Below, in pieces: positions 35,314-47,013 of a stretch of 64,000 bases of DNA. The position numbers and the translations under genes were made by a program. Location of the stretch: contig JARFJB010001603.1 of NCBI GenBank assembly GCA_036346205.1, positions 1,276,501 to 1,340,500 of the forward strand, written 5' to 3'. A model generated the notes under the pieces. It saw only the letters and a program-made list of their open reading frames with translations. It did not search any database and was not told the origin of the DNA. Source of the DNA: Vesta saturnalis (Eukaryota; Arthropoda; Insecta; Coleoptera; Lampyridae). How positions within the stretch are numbered: position 1 is the stretch's first letter; each line of letters opens with the position of its first letter.

Positions 35314-36835
35314 AAGCTACTTTTGCTCCACCTAACCTTAACATAAAGAATATGCTTACCTCACAGAATTTTAGAGCTTCAATCTGTTGTTAGATGCATC
35401 ACAATTAAGAAAGTATGACAAATAAAAAGTTAACACAATTTATATGAATGTCTGCAGAATTAGAGTTAATAGTGTTAGAAACTTTCACAACATAGAATAA
35501 AATTAAAACGAAAGGGATTACTCAAACATGGCTAACAAAATGAAATGTGTACAATGCAAGCTGGCGGATTTGTGGTTTGTATTCTAGAGGAAGTACAAAC
35601 TCCGTTGCGACGAAGCAGAAAACTGGAAAATTATAGATTACAGTAATCAAAACAAAAACTTCAATGTCAGAACAAAAATAAATTACTGTTATGAAAAGAA
35701 TACCAATTACACCCCCAATCTATATTATTTTCCGGTTTAGTTTGCACAACATCATTTTACATTTTAATTCTGTATATTTCAGTTTGTTTTATGTTATTCT
35801 GGTGTTTGTTCCGTTCTTTTGGAAAAGCTTAAGTTTTCAGCATTGTTGTTGAATACTTAGCGATTTTTCTTGATATAACTTTAAGCATTCAGCTTGCATG
35901 ACATCGTGGTCTATATAAATCTCAATTTACCCTAGGCGTCAGAGAACTGTGAGGTATCCTGTCAACTGCGTGATATAGCTACTTCAGCGAGATACAAAAG
36001 ATTGTGGGTCTGTCTTTTTTAATTACTCATTTTTAATGATTAACCACAACAACAAACGGAATATATTCTTACTCAACATTACACTGTTTTACATTCGTTC
36101 GCCAAAAAAAAAAAAAATGAAGCTCTCGCACTTGGACGGGTGGATAAACCTTATTTTCCACAACTGATCACTGATACGTATTTTTCACGTATTTGATTGC
36201 GAGTAGATTTACACCTACTTTCCAATATTGAACATAAAATGGTCGATTCTTAGCTGCACAAACTTTGTTTCTTTTCTTCTACTTTATGCGTTAACATGTA
36301 TTAAATAAAACTTTCGGGAGACTTTTACTAATTATCAATGGTATTCGATCGGACGGAATTTACGCTAGCATAAGCTGTATTTTTCTGTAAGAAATACGCT
36401 AAAAGCAAAACCAAACTGACAATTACATAAACTACTCATGCTATACATGCACGACTTGAATTTTTATCATAATCCTTGCCAAAGATGTACACCTCTATTA
36501 GCATTAATTGCAAAACGTGATTTTCAGCAAATCAATAAAAAGGCGGTGCAATTATTCATTCTCTCTTTTGTTATTCAATGTCGGCAAAAAATTGTTTACA
36601 TATAGGATCAAAATAGACGAGCTTATCTTTGATTTATGCCCGAAATTGCTTTATGGGTTAATACAAATCAAACTAAAACACGTTCATATTAAACTGGAAA
36701 TACACCAATTTTGATTTTACAGGACACTCATTATAACCAAAAGATGAATAAATCTAAAACACAGTCCAGTAAGACCATTTTTTAATTTTAAATTATACTC
36801 GCAATTAATTACATTTATAATTAAATCTTGATATA
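35314..36835. other. 1.5 kb intergenic, no gene seen
   Basis: AT-rich. The only open frame of note (36508-36714, 68 codons) has no recognised domain. No element end found. Confidence 0.45.
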
Positions 36836-38625
36836 CAGGGTGACACATAAGTATATGGACACAGCTTAACTACAACTTCCTTAGGTCAGATGGGATCGAT
36901 TAAACCAAACATACCTTAGTACAAATGTGCTTCCTGAAGTTACACTTCACTTTACGTTTGTTTCGTATGTTTCTGTCATATTCTTCTTATGATCAACACT
37001 CTCGTTTCTGCGGGTAAAGTTTATGATGGGGAAACTAATTTTACATAAAAAGGGGTACTTGTTTCATATCCACAAAATGTACCGGTTTCAAGAAAAACAC
37101 ACCTAAATATTTTAATTGACTAATTTAAAGCTTTTTGCGAAAGTTACCACTTGTCACACAAATATTAATTCACTTTCTAATAAAAATTAAATTGGATTAG
37201 ATTTTATTGGCGATTTACAAAAGATTCTCAAAATGGATGTCATTGGCTTCAATGCACTTTTGACAACGCTTAGCTTGTCTAACACGGAAAAATGACTGAG
37301 TATTAAATTTTCTAATCTCATTTCCAGTTGCCGGAATTTTTCTTGACAATTCCATTTTATTTCCGTTTGATTGTTTATAAACAATGGATTTCATATGACC
37401 CCATAACGAAAAATCTAACGGATTGAGTGACTTGGTGATGGCCAGGGACGATCACACCCATGTCCAACCCATCGTTGTCGAAACTGGTTATTTAAATAAT
37501 TTTGCACATTTCGAGCATACTGAGCAGGAGCACTATTGTGCATAAACCACATATTGTTTCTAATGTTAAGCAGAACATCTTCTAGTAAGGTGAACAAAGT
37601 ATTTTCCAAAAAGTTGAGATATGATTCTGCATTCAACCGAGTAGGAAGTTCACATGGTCCTATTAAAGAATCCCCAACAATTCCACACCATACGTTAATT
37701 GAAAATTCGTGTTGAGAATGTTTCGTTCTAGCTATACTCCATGTATGAGAATTGCGAGTATTAATTATGCCTCGACGGGTAAAGGTCATCAGTAAAAAGC
37801 ACACGATTAAAAAATGTCGGGTCATTATTTTGTTTATTAGGCAACCACTGACAAAAATTAAATCTTAGTGGGAAATCAGTCGGCAACAACTGCTGTGCAT
37901 TTAAATGATGATACGGATACAGAAGCTGGGCATGAAGAACTCTATGTATGGACGCCCGGTGTACAATTGTAATTGCAGGTAACTGCCGAATACTGATTTC
38001 AGGATTTTCTTCAACTAGACCTAAAATATCTTCTTCCTCCCCAACGGGTAGAGAATTTGGACGACCAGCTTGTTATCTCGCTTAAAGCTCCCATGCTCTT
38101 TTAATCATTGAAATGAATGACGTTTGAAATAATTTTCTGTTGGGTTGGCGAAGATTTGGGTACAATTCATTATACCTTCTTGCTGCAGCTCCTCCATTAA
38201 ATTACTCTATACAATAAGTCGCAACCAGATCTGCCATCTCAGAGTTGGAAAATACATTGTGATGGGGCACTTTACAATAAAACAAGAAAAGGTATTCAGA
38301 GAGGGAACAAAACAAAATGAACGCAAACTTTAAGAACAATAATAAATTCGATGATAACTGAGTAGAACAACAATAAAGTGGTTTAATATAAAATAACTGA
38401 CAGATTGCAACTTGCAAATAATGTAAAACATGCATTAATATTAGTGTGGCAAGTGGTAACTTGATACAATCGTATTTCGTGAAAACCTCTAAACTAGTGA
38501 ATTAAAACGTTTAAGTGCGTTTTTCTTAAAAAACGGTACATTTTGTGGATATGAAACAAGTACACATTTTTTTGTGCAAAATTAGTTTCTCCATCGTAAA
38601 CTTTACCCGCAGAAACGAAAGTGAT
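36836..38625 (-). mobile_element. DD41D element, right end missing
   Basis: The left end is TA then CAGGGTGACACATAAG (36836). The left arm segment 36990-37165 reappears inverted at 38440-38625 (shared GTACATTTTGTGGATATGAA on one strand). The outer 150 bp of the right arm is absent, cut where the piggyBac sequence begins at about 38630. So a right-end truncation is visible. Contains the transposase remnant 37215-38236. Confidence 0.75.
37215..38236 (-). pseudogene. DD41D transposase, degraded
   Basis: The N-terminal region MADLVATYCIE starts at 38236 and AARRYNELYPNLRQPNRKLF follows. VLFTDD near 37790 marks the first catalytic block. The middle is INVWCGIVGDSLIGP near 37700, and FMHNSAPAQYARNVQNYLNN near 37530 carries the second block with its aspartate replaced by asparagine. 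The third block is lost in a frame break near 37430. The end CIEANDIHFENLL stops at 37215-37217. Stops occur at about 38200, 38085 and 37770. It cannot be active. Confidence 0.78.
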
Positions 38626-38657
38626 ATTGCGTACGCTTCGGATAATGAAGAGACGAA

Positions 38658-40503
38658 GTGACAGATTTCTTTATAGAGCCCCCAGAGAGTGAGGTTTTAA
38701 CGGACGGAGACTCCGCAGATGAAGATGAAGGTGGGTTTGCGGACAACCTTAGTCAACGTCAACTCCAAGGAGGTATCGAAATTCGTTTTGTTAGCAATAA
38801 AAGACTTGGGGCCATGACAATGAACCCCGATCTCCTGAATTGACAAATGAAATAAATGGTTCCTCCCAAATATTGGCAATGAGAACAACCTATCCAGAAA
38901 CAGAAGAACCTTCATTTGAATTCTAAGAAAATGCTGATTTGTAGTTTTCATATCCCCATTTCCAGATGCCAATTATTCATACTACAGTGAAATGGATCCA
39001 GTGGAATTATTTTAATGTTTTTTTTCGAATGAATTGCTACTAAATATTATAAAGGAAACCACCAAATATGCTCTATTTATAAATTGTCCGAATCATTCAT
39101 TTTCTTTAGATGAAATGCGAGTATTTTTGGGAATATTATTGTTGTCGGGGTACAATGAACTACCCTTTAAACGCAGTTATTGGGCATCCTTTTCGGATAT
39201 GAGAAATAATATGGTGGTTGAAGCAATGAGACGTGAACGGTTTCTTCAGATATGCCGACTTATTCATTTTGCCGTCAACAACGTCATAGATAAAGCAGAC
39301 AAAATGTATAAATTAAGATCTTTGACGGATTATTCAAAAGAAAAGTTTTTGAACCTGAAAGAAATTTGTGCTATGATGAGTCAATGATAAGATATTACTG
39401 CAAACACGGCTGTAAACGATTTATACGAGGAAAGCCTATTCGTTTCGGGTACAAAGTCTGGAGACTTAATACACCGGCAGGATACATGATTCATTTTGAA
39501 GTATACCAGGAAAAAATCCTAGAGCAAATATACAGTATGAACAAATATTCGGAAAATGTGCAGCCCCTCTAGTACAAATGATCAACGATTTGGATGAAAA
39601 TAAAAGGAACCTAAGGTATAATTACTTTTTCGACAATCTTTTTACGGGGACTAATCTTCTCAAATCGTTAAAAATAAACGGATATGGGGCAACGGGAACA
39701 ATCCGTGAAAACCGGATTCCAAAGCAGTGTCCATTACAGTCCAAAGCACAAATTTTAAAACAAAAAAGAGACACTTATTCGTCTAGTCTGGAAGCAAAAA
39801 GTGGTATTCAGTTTAAAAGATGGAAGGACAATAACGCAGTTACTATTGCCAGCACATCCTTTGGTGTGGCACCGCTACGAAATGTGGATAGATATTCTAG
39901 ACAAGACAAGAAAATAAATTCAGTCCCAAGGCCATATGCATTTTCTGAGTACAACAAAAACATGGGAGGCACCGATCTTATGGATCAAAATATATCAAAG
40001 TAAGTATAAGAACAATAATTATTTTGATACACATTTGCTGTTCTTGTATTGTTTCAGTTATCGTATTGGAATCCGGGGAAAGAAGTGGTATTGGCCAATA
40101 TTTACCTATTTTCTCGACACTGTTGTGCAAAATGCTTGGATTATCTATCGAAAAACGGGTCGACATATAAGCCAACTAGAATTTCGACGAGCTATTGTAC
40201 AAGTAAATATAAAGTGATTTTATAATTTTAATTATTGGTTTTTGATTATATACTATTTTGTCATATCTGATCAGATGTAAGAATCCTCTAAGCCAAGGGG
40301 ACAGGCCATCTACTCCGGGAGGTGAAATTTCGCGTAACTGCTGATATAAGACAAGACAGGCTTGATCATTATGTAATTCCAGTGCCGGAAGGGAAAAGAA
40401 AGCGGTCTGCCGCAGCAAATTGCTCTGGGAAAGGCAGGACGATGTGTTTGAAATGTCAAGTTGGTCTTTGTATTTCCTGTTTTAAGGGCTTTCATACCAC
40501 ATA
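38658..40503 (+). pseudogene. piggyBac transposase, broken, with intron
   Basis: An acidic N-terminus (DGDSADEDEGGFADNL) is followed by the DDE_Tnp_1_7 core. FLGILLLSGYNELPFKRSYW lies near 39130. The first aspartate is in CYDESMIRYY near 39367, the second in YFFDNLFTGTN near 39625, the third and fourth in NMGGTDLMDQNIS near 39960. The frame then crosses a 58-bp GT-AG intron and continues YRIGIRGKKWYWPIF. The cysteine-rich C-terminal finger (CSGKGRTMCLKCQVGLCISC) ends at about 40503. Breaks lie near 38840, 39005, 39385, 39570 and 40215. The core acids are all present, so decay is recent to moderate. Confidence 0.87.
40000..40057 (+). other. Intron in the piggyBac transposase
   Basis: Begins GTAAGTATAAG and ends TTGTATTGTTTCAG. 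Removing it joins DLMDQNIS to YRIGIRGKKWYW in frame, which matches the uninterrupted protein family. At 58 bp it is a typical short insect intron. Confidence 0.8.
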
Positions 40504-41364
40504 GATGTAAATTTTGTCATTACACTGCTGTTTTATAATATAAATATTAAAAAAAAAAATAATTATATGTATTTTATTTGTAAATCAATTTTATTAGTGA
40601 CGCCCCTGGCGGGCCCATATGGACCAACCACTTTTCTTGTAAATTTCATATATCTTTTTTTCTAAATCATTTTTTTGGTACATTTTAAGGCAAACTAAAT
40701 CCATAAAATCCACTGAAATCATCAAAAACTAAAATTAAAAAACTCCGGCGTTAATGGGTTAATCTAAAAGGCTTGCTTTAATTTAAAATAGGGTTATATC
40801 ACGGTGGTGATTGAACTGCATTTAATAATTCCAAAATTATTAATTTCGTTCTCTAAATAGTTTGTCAATGATCTATTAAATACAATTCATAGAATGGGAT
40901 AATTAATATTTCCTATCAAATATAATGATGATCCGGGTGCAAGAGTTCATAACTAATTATATAAAACATTTACTTAACCCTCTAGTACCCAAGACGTCCT
41001 ACAGGACGGCTTACTTTAATAAATTCCTGGTAAATAACTATGACTCAAATCAAATGCAGGGATGTGTAAAGGCTAGCGTCGACTAGGCTCACCGAGTCGA
41101 ATCGAATCGAATTGAAAAAATTCGCCTCCCATATAATTACTTTGAATCTGCGACGACCAGTGAAGAGTCGCAACGAACCGAGGCGAATTTCTCGCGCGCG
41201 TTGATTTGAGCGAATTTTTGCGACTACGCGTTTCGACTCCATTCGGCTCACCTCGGTCGACGCGGAGAAGCGGATTGACTGCACAGATGTGAAACAACGT
41301 GATAGACACGTGTTTTTTATTTTTCTTGGTATTCTTTGATTTTCTTTTCGTTACTTTTTTCAAA

Positions 41365-41487
41365 ATGAAAAATATCTATGGTATCTACAATCATGAACAT
41401 CTTCGCTATCATGACGACCAGCGTCGGATGAATATATGGGAAGAAATAGCAGGAATTATGAATGAAACCTATAAGTTATTAACTTAA
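41365..41487 (+). pseudogene. MADF-domain fragment
   Basis: MKNIYGIYNHEHLRYHDDQR followed by RMNIWEEIAGIMN resembles the MADF DNA-binding fold (LYN--H--Y-D---R---W-EIA). In Harbinger elements a second gene with such a domain helps target the ends. The frame ends after 40 codons, so only the N-terminal helices remain. A related whole gene sits at 58910-60550. Confidence 0.5.
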
Positions 41488-42236
41488 TTAATTTTCTATT
41501 ACATATTATTTTGTATAAAGTGCACATTAGTAACTTGAAATAAATTCAGTAAAACTACAGTCCGTACAATACTTGCTGAGAATTCCAAGAAGACCCCTGC
41601 GTAGTTTTCTTGGAATTAGCCGCATTCGACACCCGAGGTATAGTTTACAAAATAGTTTAGAAAACTGGCGGCGGGTGAAGTGTTCACCGTATAGCAGCTA
41701 GTAGTGCTAGGACGTGTTTCTTCGTAAAATAAAGTATCGTCCTGTGCATTTTCAGTTTAACTTATTATTAAAGTAAATCAATGGAGGTGAAAAATAAAAA
41801 CAAATAATAAGACAGTACAGTACAGTATTAGTACTATAAAAGAAATAAAAAGACATTTTAACCCAACAAATCTATTTTCTATATATTTACCTTAAATGTG
41901 TTTTAATACTCTGAAAAGTACAAGGCACACCGCTGCCGCGGTAAATTGTACTGTAGTTCCGATAAACAGAACTTTTATTAGGGGATTTTAAATGTATAAA
42001 AATAAGCAGGGTGTGCAATTAAAAAATATTTTGGGTTCCTCACAAATTTTGAATTAGAGAACCTTGCATATATAGGAACTTTGTTAAGTTACGTTTTTTA
42101 GGAATATAGCAAAAAAAGGTTTGCTCTAGTTGTACTAAATGTATTCCAAGTTACATACTTACACTGTGCTTACTTACTACTATAATGTATTAACATACTT
42201 ATTTACTAATATGAAAATATAAATTTTTTTATTGAT

Positions 42237-42820
42237 AATGAAGAAAACCTCTCCTGACAACATTCGGTTGGTATGGAACTGAGCCTATATCAGGCATAAA
42301 ATAATTTTTTAATTTGTCTCGAATCTCAAATATGGCTTGAGGTGCATTGCCTTCGATTCGTAGTAGATCTATTAGTGCATCGTTTCTTATATTTTAAGTT
42401 ATGTAAACAACATGTTGCTGCTACTACAATATTAACATGATAGATAATCGTCTTTCGTAAATCTTCTTGCGAGTATACCAAAAATATTTTCACTGACGCG
42501 ACGAGCCAGACTTAGCTGATAATTAAACACTTTTTTCCCTCGTTATTTATTGTTTGATTTCCTGAATATGGTCTAATTAAACATCTTTTCACCGGAAAAG
42601 CAGCATGCCCAACAATCACATGAGGCATGAAATCATTTTCTGTGCCTGGTAGACACGCATCTCTAGGGACATATAATTTGTTTTGTGACAGTGATTTTCC
42701 TAAAGCAGAGTTAGGAAATATGCAGCCATCGGAGTTCTTTCCAAGACAATGCCAACAAAACAATAGAAACCAGTAGTATTTAGAACCAGTTTTAGGTGGG
42801 CATTCAATTACCACATAATG
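42237..42820 (-). pseudogene. PIF/Harbinger transposase, C-terminal half
   Basis: The frame starts abruptly at VIECPPKTGSKYYW near 42815, then SDGCIFPNSALGKSLSQNKL near 42720, MPHVIVGHAAFPVKRCLIRP near 42600 and, after a frame break, ARRVSENIFGILARR near 42480 with the catalytic glutamate. The aspartate in VGDAAF, usual in DDE_Tnp_4 proteins, is histidine here. The C-terminus NYFMPDIGSVPYQPNVVRRG ends near 42245. Confidence 0.8.
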
Positions 42821-42824
42821 TTAT

Positions 42825-44750
42825 TTCTGACGGAGTATACGAATTACTGGCCACTGGTAATGTTGTATCTCGTCTAATCCAAGACGTTCCAGAATGTAAA
42901 AATCATATTGTGTTTTTTGACAACTTTTAGGCACATTCATTGGGAACCGTTAGAACAAATGGTCTAGAAAATCCGTTATCAGATGATAAACAAATGCCCA
43001 CAATGAAACGAGGCTCATGACAAGAATTGAAAGCCAATATATTTGGTGCTGATATCACTAGCGTGATCTGGAAAGACACTAATAATGTTCGACTGTTGTC
43101 AACATATGTTGGGATATTACCATTTGATGGAATGCAATCCATGCACGTTGGAAGATATGATCGCAAAAACAAAAAGAAGGACTTTATCGAATGCCCAAAC
43201 ATTATCCACGAATTTAATAAGCATATGGGCGACGTAGATCTGATGGATAGGTTACTTGGAAGATGTTACCTCAAGACAAAATCAATGAAATGGACAAATC
43301 GCGTCGCGGTTCACATATTTGACCTAGTTATGATCAATTCGTATTTGCTATTTCGGCGCATTCATAGAGTTGCAACATCAATCAATTTATCTAATTTTAG
43401 ATAGCTGTAACCCTACTATCATATACGTCTGCACCGGTAGAGCGCAAACCGGTTGGACGTCCTCGAACCTTAACTAGGCAAACCATTTCATCTTCATCAC
43501 CACTCTTACTCCATAGAAATACTTCTACTCCATTAGGAAGCCCAACATCAGGTCGAAGTTCTACTCCACAAGTCAAAACAGTCAGTTACCCACCTCCTAC
43601 AGACATATAAATAAAACAATCAATAAAATAAAATAACGATACACTAAAGGTAAAATAACCGTGAGATTATATAAAACTTTATTTTATGACTAGAAATAGC
43701 ATTGTTGAATAACAATATTCTCCAGGAAGAATTCATGAACATAGTAGTAGCACTTGGATATCAGTAGGCGTGTAACGGCTTTCTTAAACACATTTAAGCT
43801 GTAGTTCTTGAACTCGTTTGGCAAATGATTATACAGATTACTCCCCTGATAATAAATACTCGATTCCAGACTAGTAGTTTTGTATTTAGGATAAAGCAGC
43901 AATGTGTTTTTCTGTCTAATCTCTTGGTTACCAAGCATAAACAACGCATTTCTATGTTTGTGCAGGAAGCATAAGCTTTCGTATATATAGGTAGAAGGTA
44001 CGGTTAAGATTCGTAAGCTATTGAAAATTGGTTTGCACGAATTGGTTGAATTTGTTATGATTCGCATTGCTGTCTTTTGATCTAGAAATACTTGTTCCGT
44101 ATTTGTAGATAAGCCCCAAAAAATAATACCATATCGCAAAATGGTATGAAAATAGGCATGATATACACTCAGGAAACAGTCTTTATCTACCATAGGTTTT
44201 AATTTTCTCAAAGCAAAATTAGCCTTAACCAGTTGTTTGTGACAATATGAAACATGGTCTATCCCTTCCAGGGATGAATCTAGTGTTAAACCTAGAACCG
44301 TCGCATTGTGACTCATTGTAATCTTTAAATTGACAATGTTGTCAATATAATATCATTAAATAGAACATAGTACGTTTTGTCCAAATTTAAGTTTATTTGA
44401 TTGTCACGCCACCAATCTGATGTAATTACTCTGAATAAAGAGGATTCTAGATTTGCTATAGTATCCGCACTATTAATAAATACCGTATCATCAGCATATA
44501 AGACACAACCACCGGCGTGGACATTAGGCGGTACGTCATTCATGTATATAAGGAATAACAGGGGACTGAGTAATGATCCCTGTGGAACTCCTCGATTTAC
44601 ATTGCTCATTGCTGAAGTTACGGTAGAACCATTCATAAGTGACAATCTAGTATATTGCTGCATTTTACTGAAGTAAATGCCTTTAAGAAGACATGCAAAT
44701 ATCCTAATTGTGGATCAGTAACACAAATGATTTGTGTAAAATGCAAATAA
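42825..44750 (+). pseudogene. piggyBac transposase, C-terminal half, LINE-interrupted
   Basis: Resumes at ISDGVYELLATGNVVSRLIQ (about 42830). HIVFFDNF near 42903 carries the second aspartate. IWKDTNNVRLLSTYVGILPF follows, and HEFNKHMGDVDLMDRLLGR near 43208 carries the last acidic pair. The basic tail VGRPRTLTRQT lies near 43453. After the LINE at 43600-44663 the terminal finger CKYPNCGSVTQMICVKCK reappears and stops at 44748-44750. The N-terminal half is missing, displaced by the Harbinger fragment. Confidence 0.82.
43600..44663 (-). mobile_element. 5'-truncated LINE of a second family
   Basis: Minus-strand reverse transcriptase. GVPQGSLLSPLLFLIYMNDV near 44580 precedes CVLYADDTVF near 44500 with intact catalytic acids. 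One frameshift lies near 44330, then the thumb and C-terminal region (GLTLDSSLEGIDHVSYCHKQ near 44290, YHAYFHTILRYGIIFWGL near 44160) run to the stop near 43690. The 3' region (43600-43690) is A-rich. Not the same family as the LINE at 16752-17753: the sequence around YADD differs throughout. Clade not assigned. Edges are approximate. Confidence 0.82.
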
Positions 44751-45019
44751 ACTTATGCCCTACACCAACTAAGACATGTTTTTTATTATTTCACAAAAAA
44801 TAAATTAATTAGAAATAACACTTCGTTCATAAAATCATCTCTTACATAATAAATATTCGTTATTTTAAAAAATTGTATTTTTTCCAATTTATACCTGAGG
44901 CGTCCTTTGGGATGACTCCCCAGACTTATTTTTAACGTTAAATTAAAATTACATACTGGAATTAATTAAGGCAAATTACATTTTTTGTCATTTTTTTAAA
45001 ATAAAAACTAGAAGGTTAA

Positions 45020-46042
45020 ATTAATACAGGTACTTTTTAATTACATAATTAATTACAGAAATCCATCCTTATCTTAAAATACAAAAAATGTAAAATTTAC
45101 AAAATACTAGCTAAATCTACATTTCAAAATTTAAATTTGTTCATAGGATTTTGTTCTTATATGCAGAAAACTATTAAGGTAAATTGCTTCGATTCGGATA
45201 TAAATTTTTATACTTTTGAGAGGTATTGGACCATTACTGTGCTGAACGATCAATTACTCTCGAAACTGTTCAGAATAAACAATGATGAACTTTATCTTAC
45301 GATTGTCAAAGCAATAACATGACGTTTTGAATGGCCTATTGAGTACTTTTTTATATTGCAAGCTTTGAAATAATTTTTTATAACACACAGGCAGGATGCG
45401 AGATCTCATAACAAACAAATTCATTTGAAAGGTGACATTGTCCAGTCTCATTATTGAAATCTTCTGAGTGGTGTTTAATAAAGCAAAAATCTTTATATTT
45501 TTCAGTTTATTTCACGTTTAGCGGTTATGGTTTTGAGAATCCTACAACCATTACATATTTAATTACGCAAGGAAGCAACTCCTCCAACTCACATTTTTCA
45601 GATAAAGAGACATTTTAAATTTTATATAAACTTTGACCGTAATCAGTTAGTTGAAATTGTTCACTTAGCTCTTGGCTATAATTAAAAACAAACTTTAAGA
45701 AAGAACTTATTCAATGTCAGCAAGATGTAACCGAATTGGAAACGAGCTTTAAAGATGGGGCGTTACAGTGAAATGAAGATGTACAAGCAGTAATCTGTAA
45801 AGAACGTAAAAGTTTCTATCAATTTCGCACTCTAACGATTGAGTGCAGCAATATCGGTGATATCTGAAACTCTTCCTAGTAAACAGTAAATTTATTATTA
45901 ATAAACACATTTTTAATTTTTAAATTAATTAGAATCACTAGTAGAACTGTTTTAATAATTGAACCCCATGCTGGAACAACGTAGTAAACGCCAAAAATTG
46001 TTTTGTTGGGAAATAAAAAAGACGAATATGCACACACACACA

Positions 46043-46044
<2 letters not shown>
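45020..46044. other. 1 kb intergenic, one GQNKN-type end motif
   Basis: AT-rich with no gene. ATGCTGGAACAACGT at 45968-45982 is the complement of the sequence ending the GQNKN element at 55605-55620, so a solo end of that family may lie here. The frame at 45137 (61 codons) has no recognised domain. Confidence 0.45.

Positions 46045-46123
<79 letters not shown>
46045..46123. repeat. TA microsatellite
   Basis: TA dinucleotides (with one TTTATA interruption) after a short CA run, ending exactly at the left border of the DD41D element. Confidence 0.95.
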
Positions 46124-46126
<3 letters not shown>

Positions 46127-47013
46127 GGTGTTTCATTAAGGCTGGCCACCGGCCATATTTCAGAAACTAGTGGACATAAAAAGTGGAGAAAAAAAATTCA
46201 TTATAAAAGTCGCCACGAGAAAATCCTGGAAATTATTTTTAAGTTCCGTAATTCATCGCAAGGGGGCGCAATTGAAAATTAAAAAATAAAATTATAAATT
46301 TCTCCGAAAATTCCCACATTAAGGCATACCTTTGGTAACATCGTTAGAAAGCTTAGACAATTCTGCATCATTTTGGTCTAAGGCTCATTGGCGTACCGAC
46401 CTTAATAAGAGTGGGGGAAGCTATTGAATGTGTAATCATTTAAATCGCTGTTATTTTTAAACGACTTATCCGATTGTAGTAAACCTAGGCTTGTTTAGAA
46501 GAAAAAGGTAAGTACTTTTAACTGTCGCATCCATTGGTACGTGGTAGCTCATAATAAAATTGTTAGAGGGCGTAATTTGTAATAATACCAGTTTTTCATT
46601 TTATTCAGAAAAATTAAATCATACGGTATAATTATGACATCATAAGCAGAAAGTAGCTTAAATTTGTAACAAAAACGTAAATAACGCAATTTGATATCTT
46701 TATTTGTTCCAGAGTTATGGCGAAAAGAAGACTTTTAACCGTTTAATTTAATAATTGATTGTTGCTATGGTTTCTTAAGGTGTATAGGTTGGATTAGTAA
46801 TGAGGAATCTGCATTTATCATAGTCTGTGCCTCCCTTCACACTCTATCTAGGCTTAGGACTAGTCCAAACTAAGCAAATTGCAAAATTTGGAGCGTGTTT
46901 AGAGGCCAACGGGCCATAACAACGATATCAAAGTAATGATTGATTTTTGTTTAAGAAACTTTTTAATAGAATGGTAAAAAATCATGAACAACTGTTAAAA
47001 AACAAGTGAAAAG

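Larger units (their letters stand above)
38640..40760 (+). mobile_element. piggyBac-type element, left end missing
   Basis: The right end is probably CCGGCGTTAATGGG followed by TTAA at 40757-40760, which fits piggyBac ends (CCC inward of TTAA). A short hairpin ACGCCCCTGGCGGG lies at 40601 near that end. The left end is not found. The coding remnant begins only about 15 bp after the DD41D junction. Confidence 0.6.
41040..42822. mobile_element. PIF/Harbinger fragment inside piggyBac
   Basis: Holds a MADF-type frame on the plus strand (41365-41487) and the C-terminal half of a Harbinger transposase on the minus strand (42237-42820). No matching terminal repeats were found at the edges, so the copy is probably truncated by deletion. 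The first 250 bp is rich in CGA-type motifs, unlike its AT-rich surroundings. Confidence 0.6.
40978..45015 (+). mobile_element. piggyBac element of 4 kb with nested insertions
   Basis: TTAA at 40974-40977 and 45016-45019 flank the element. The ends are CCCTCTAGTACCC and, on the minus strand, CCTTCTAGTTTTT. Near each end is GACGTCCTACAGGACG-like sequence (40992; 44891 on the other side: GGCGTCCTTTGGGATG). A Harbinger fragment (about 41040-42822) replaces the N-terminal half of the transposase and a LINE (43600-44663) lies before the terminal finger. Confidence 0.8.

Noticed and set aside
41045..41363. Open frames of 79 and 96 codons on the minus strand
   Set aside because: They lie in the CGA-rich edge of the Harbinger fragment and share no pattern with known proteins. 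Likely chance frames in higher-GC sequence.
45137..45451. Opposed open frames of 61 and 65 codons
   Set aside because: Chance frames in AT-rich DNA with no recognisable domain on either strand.
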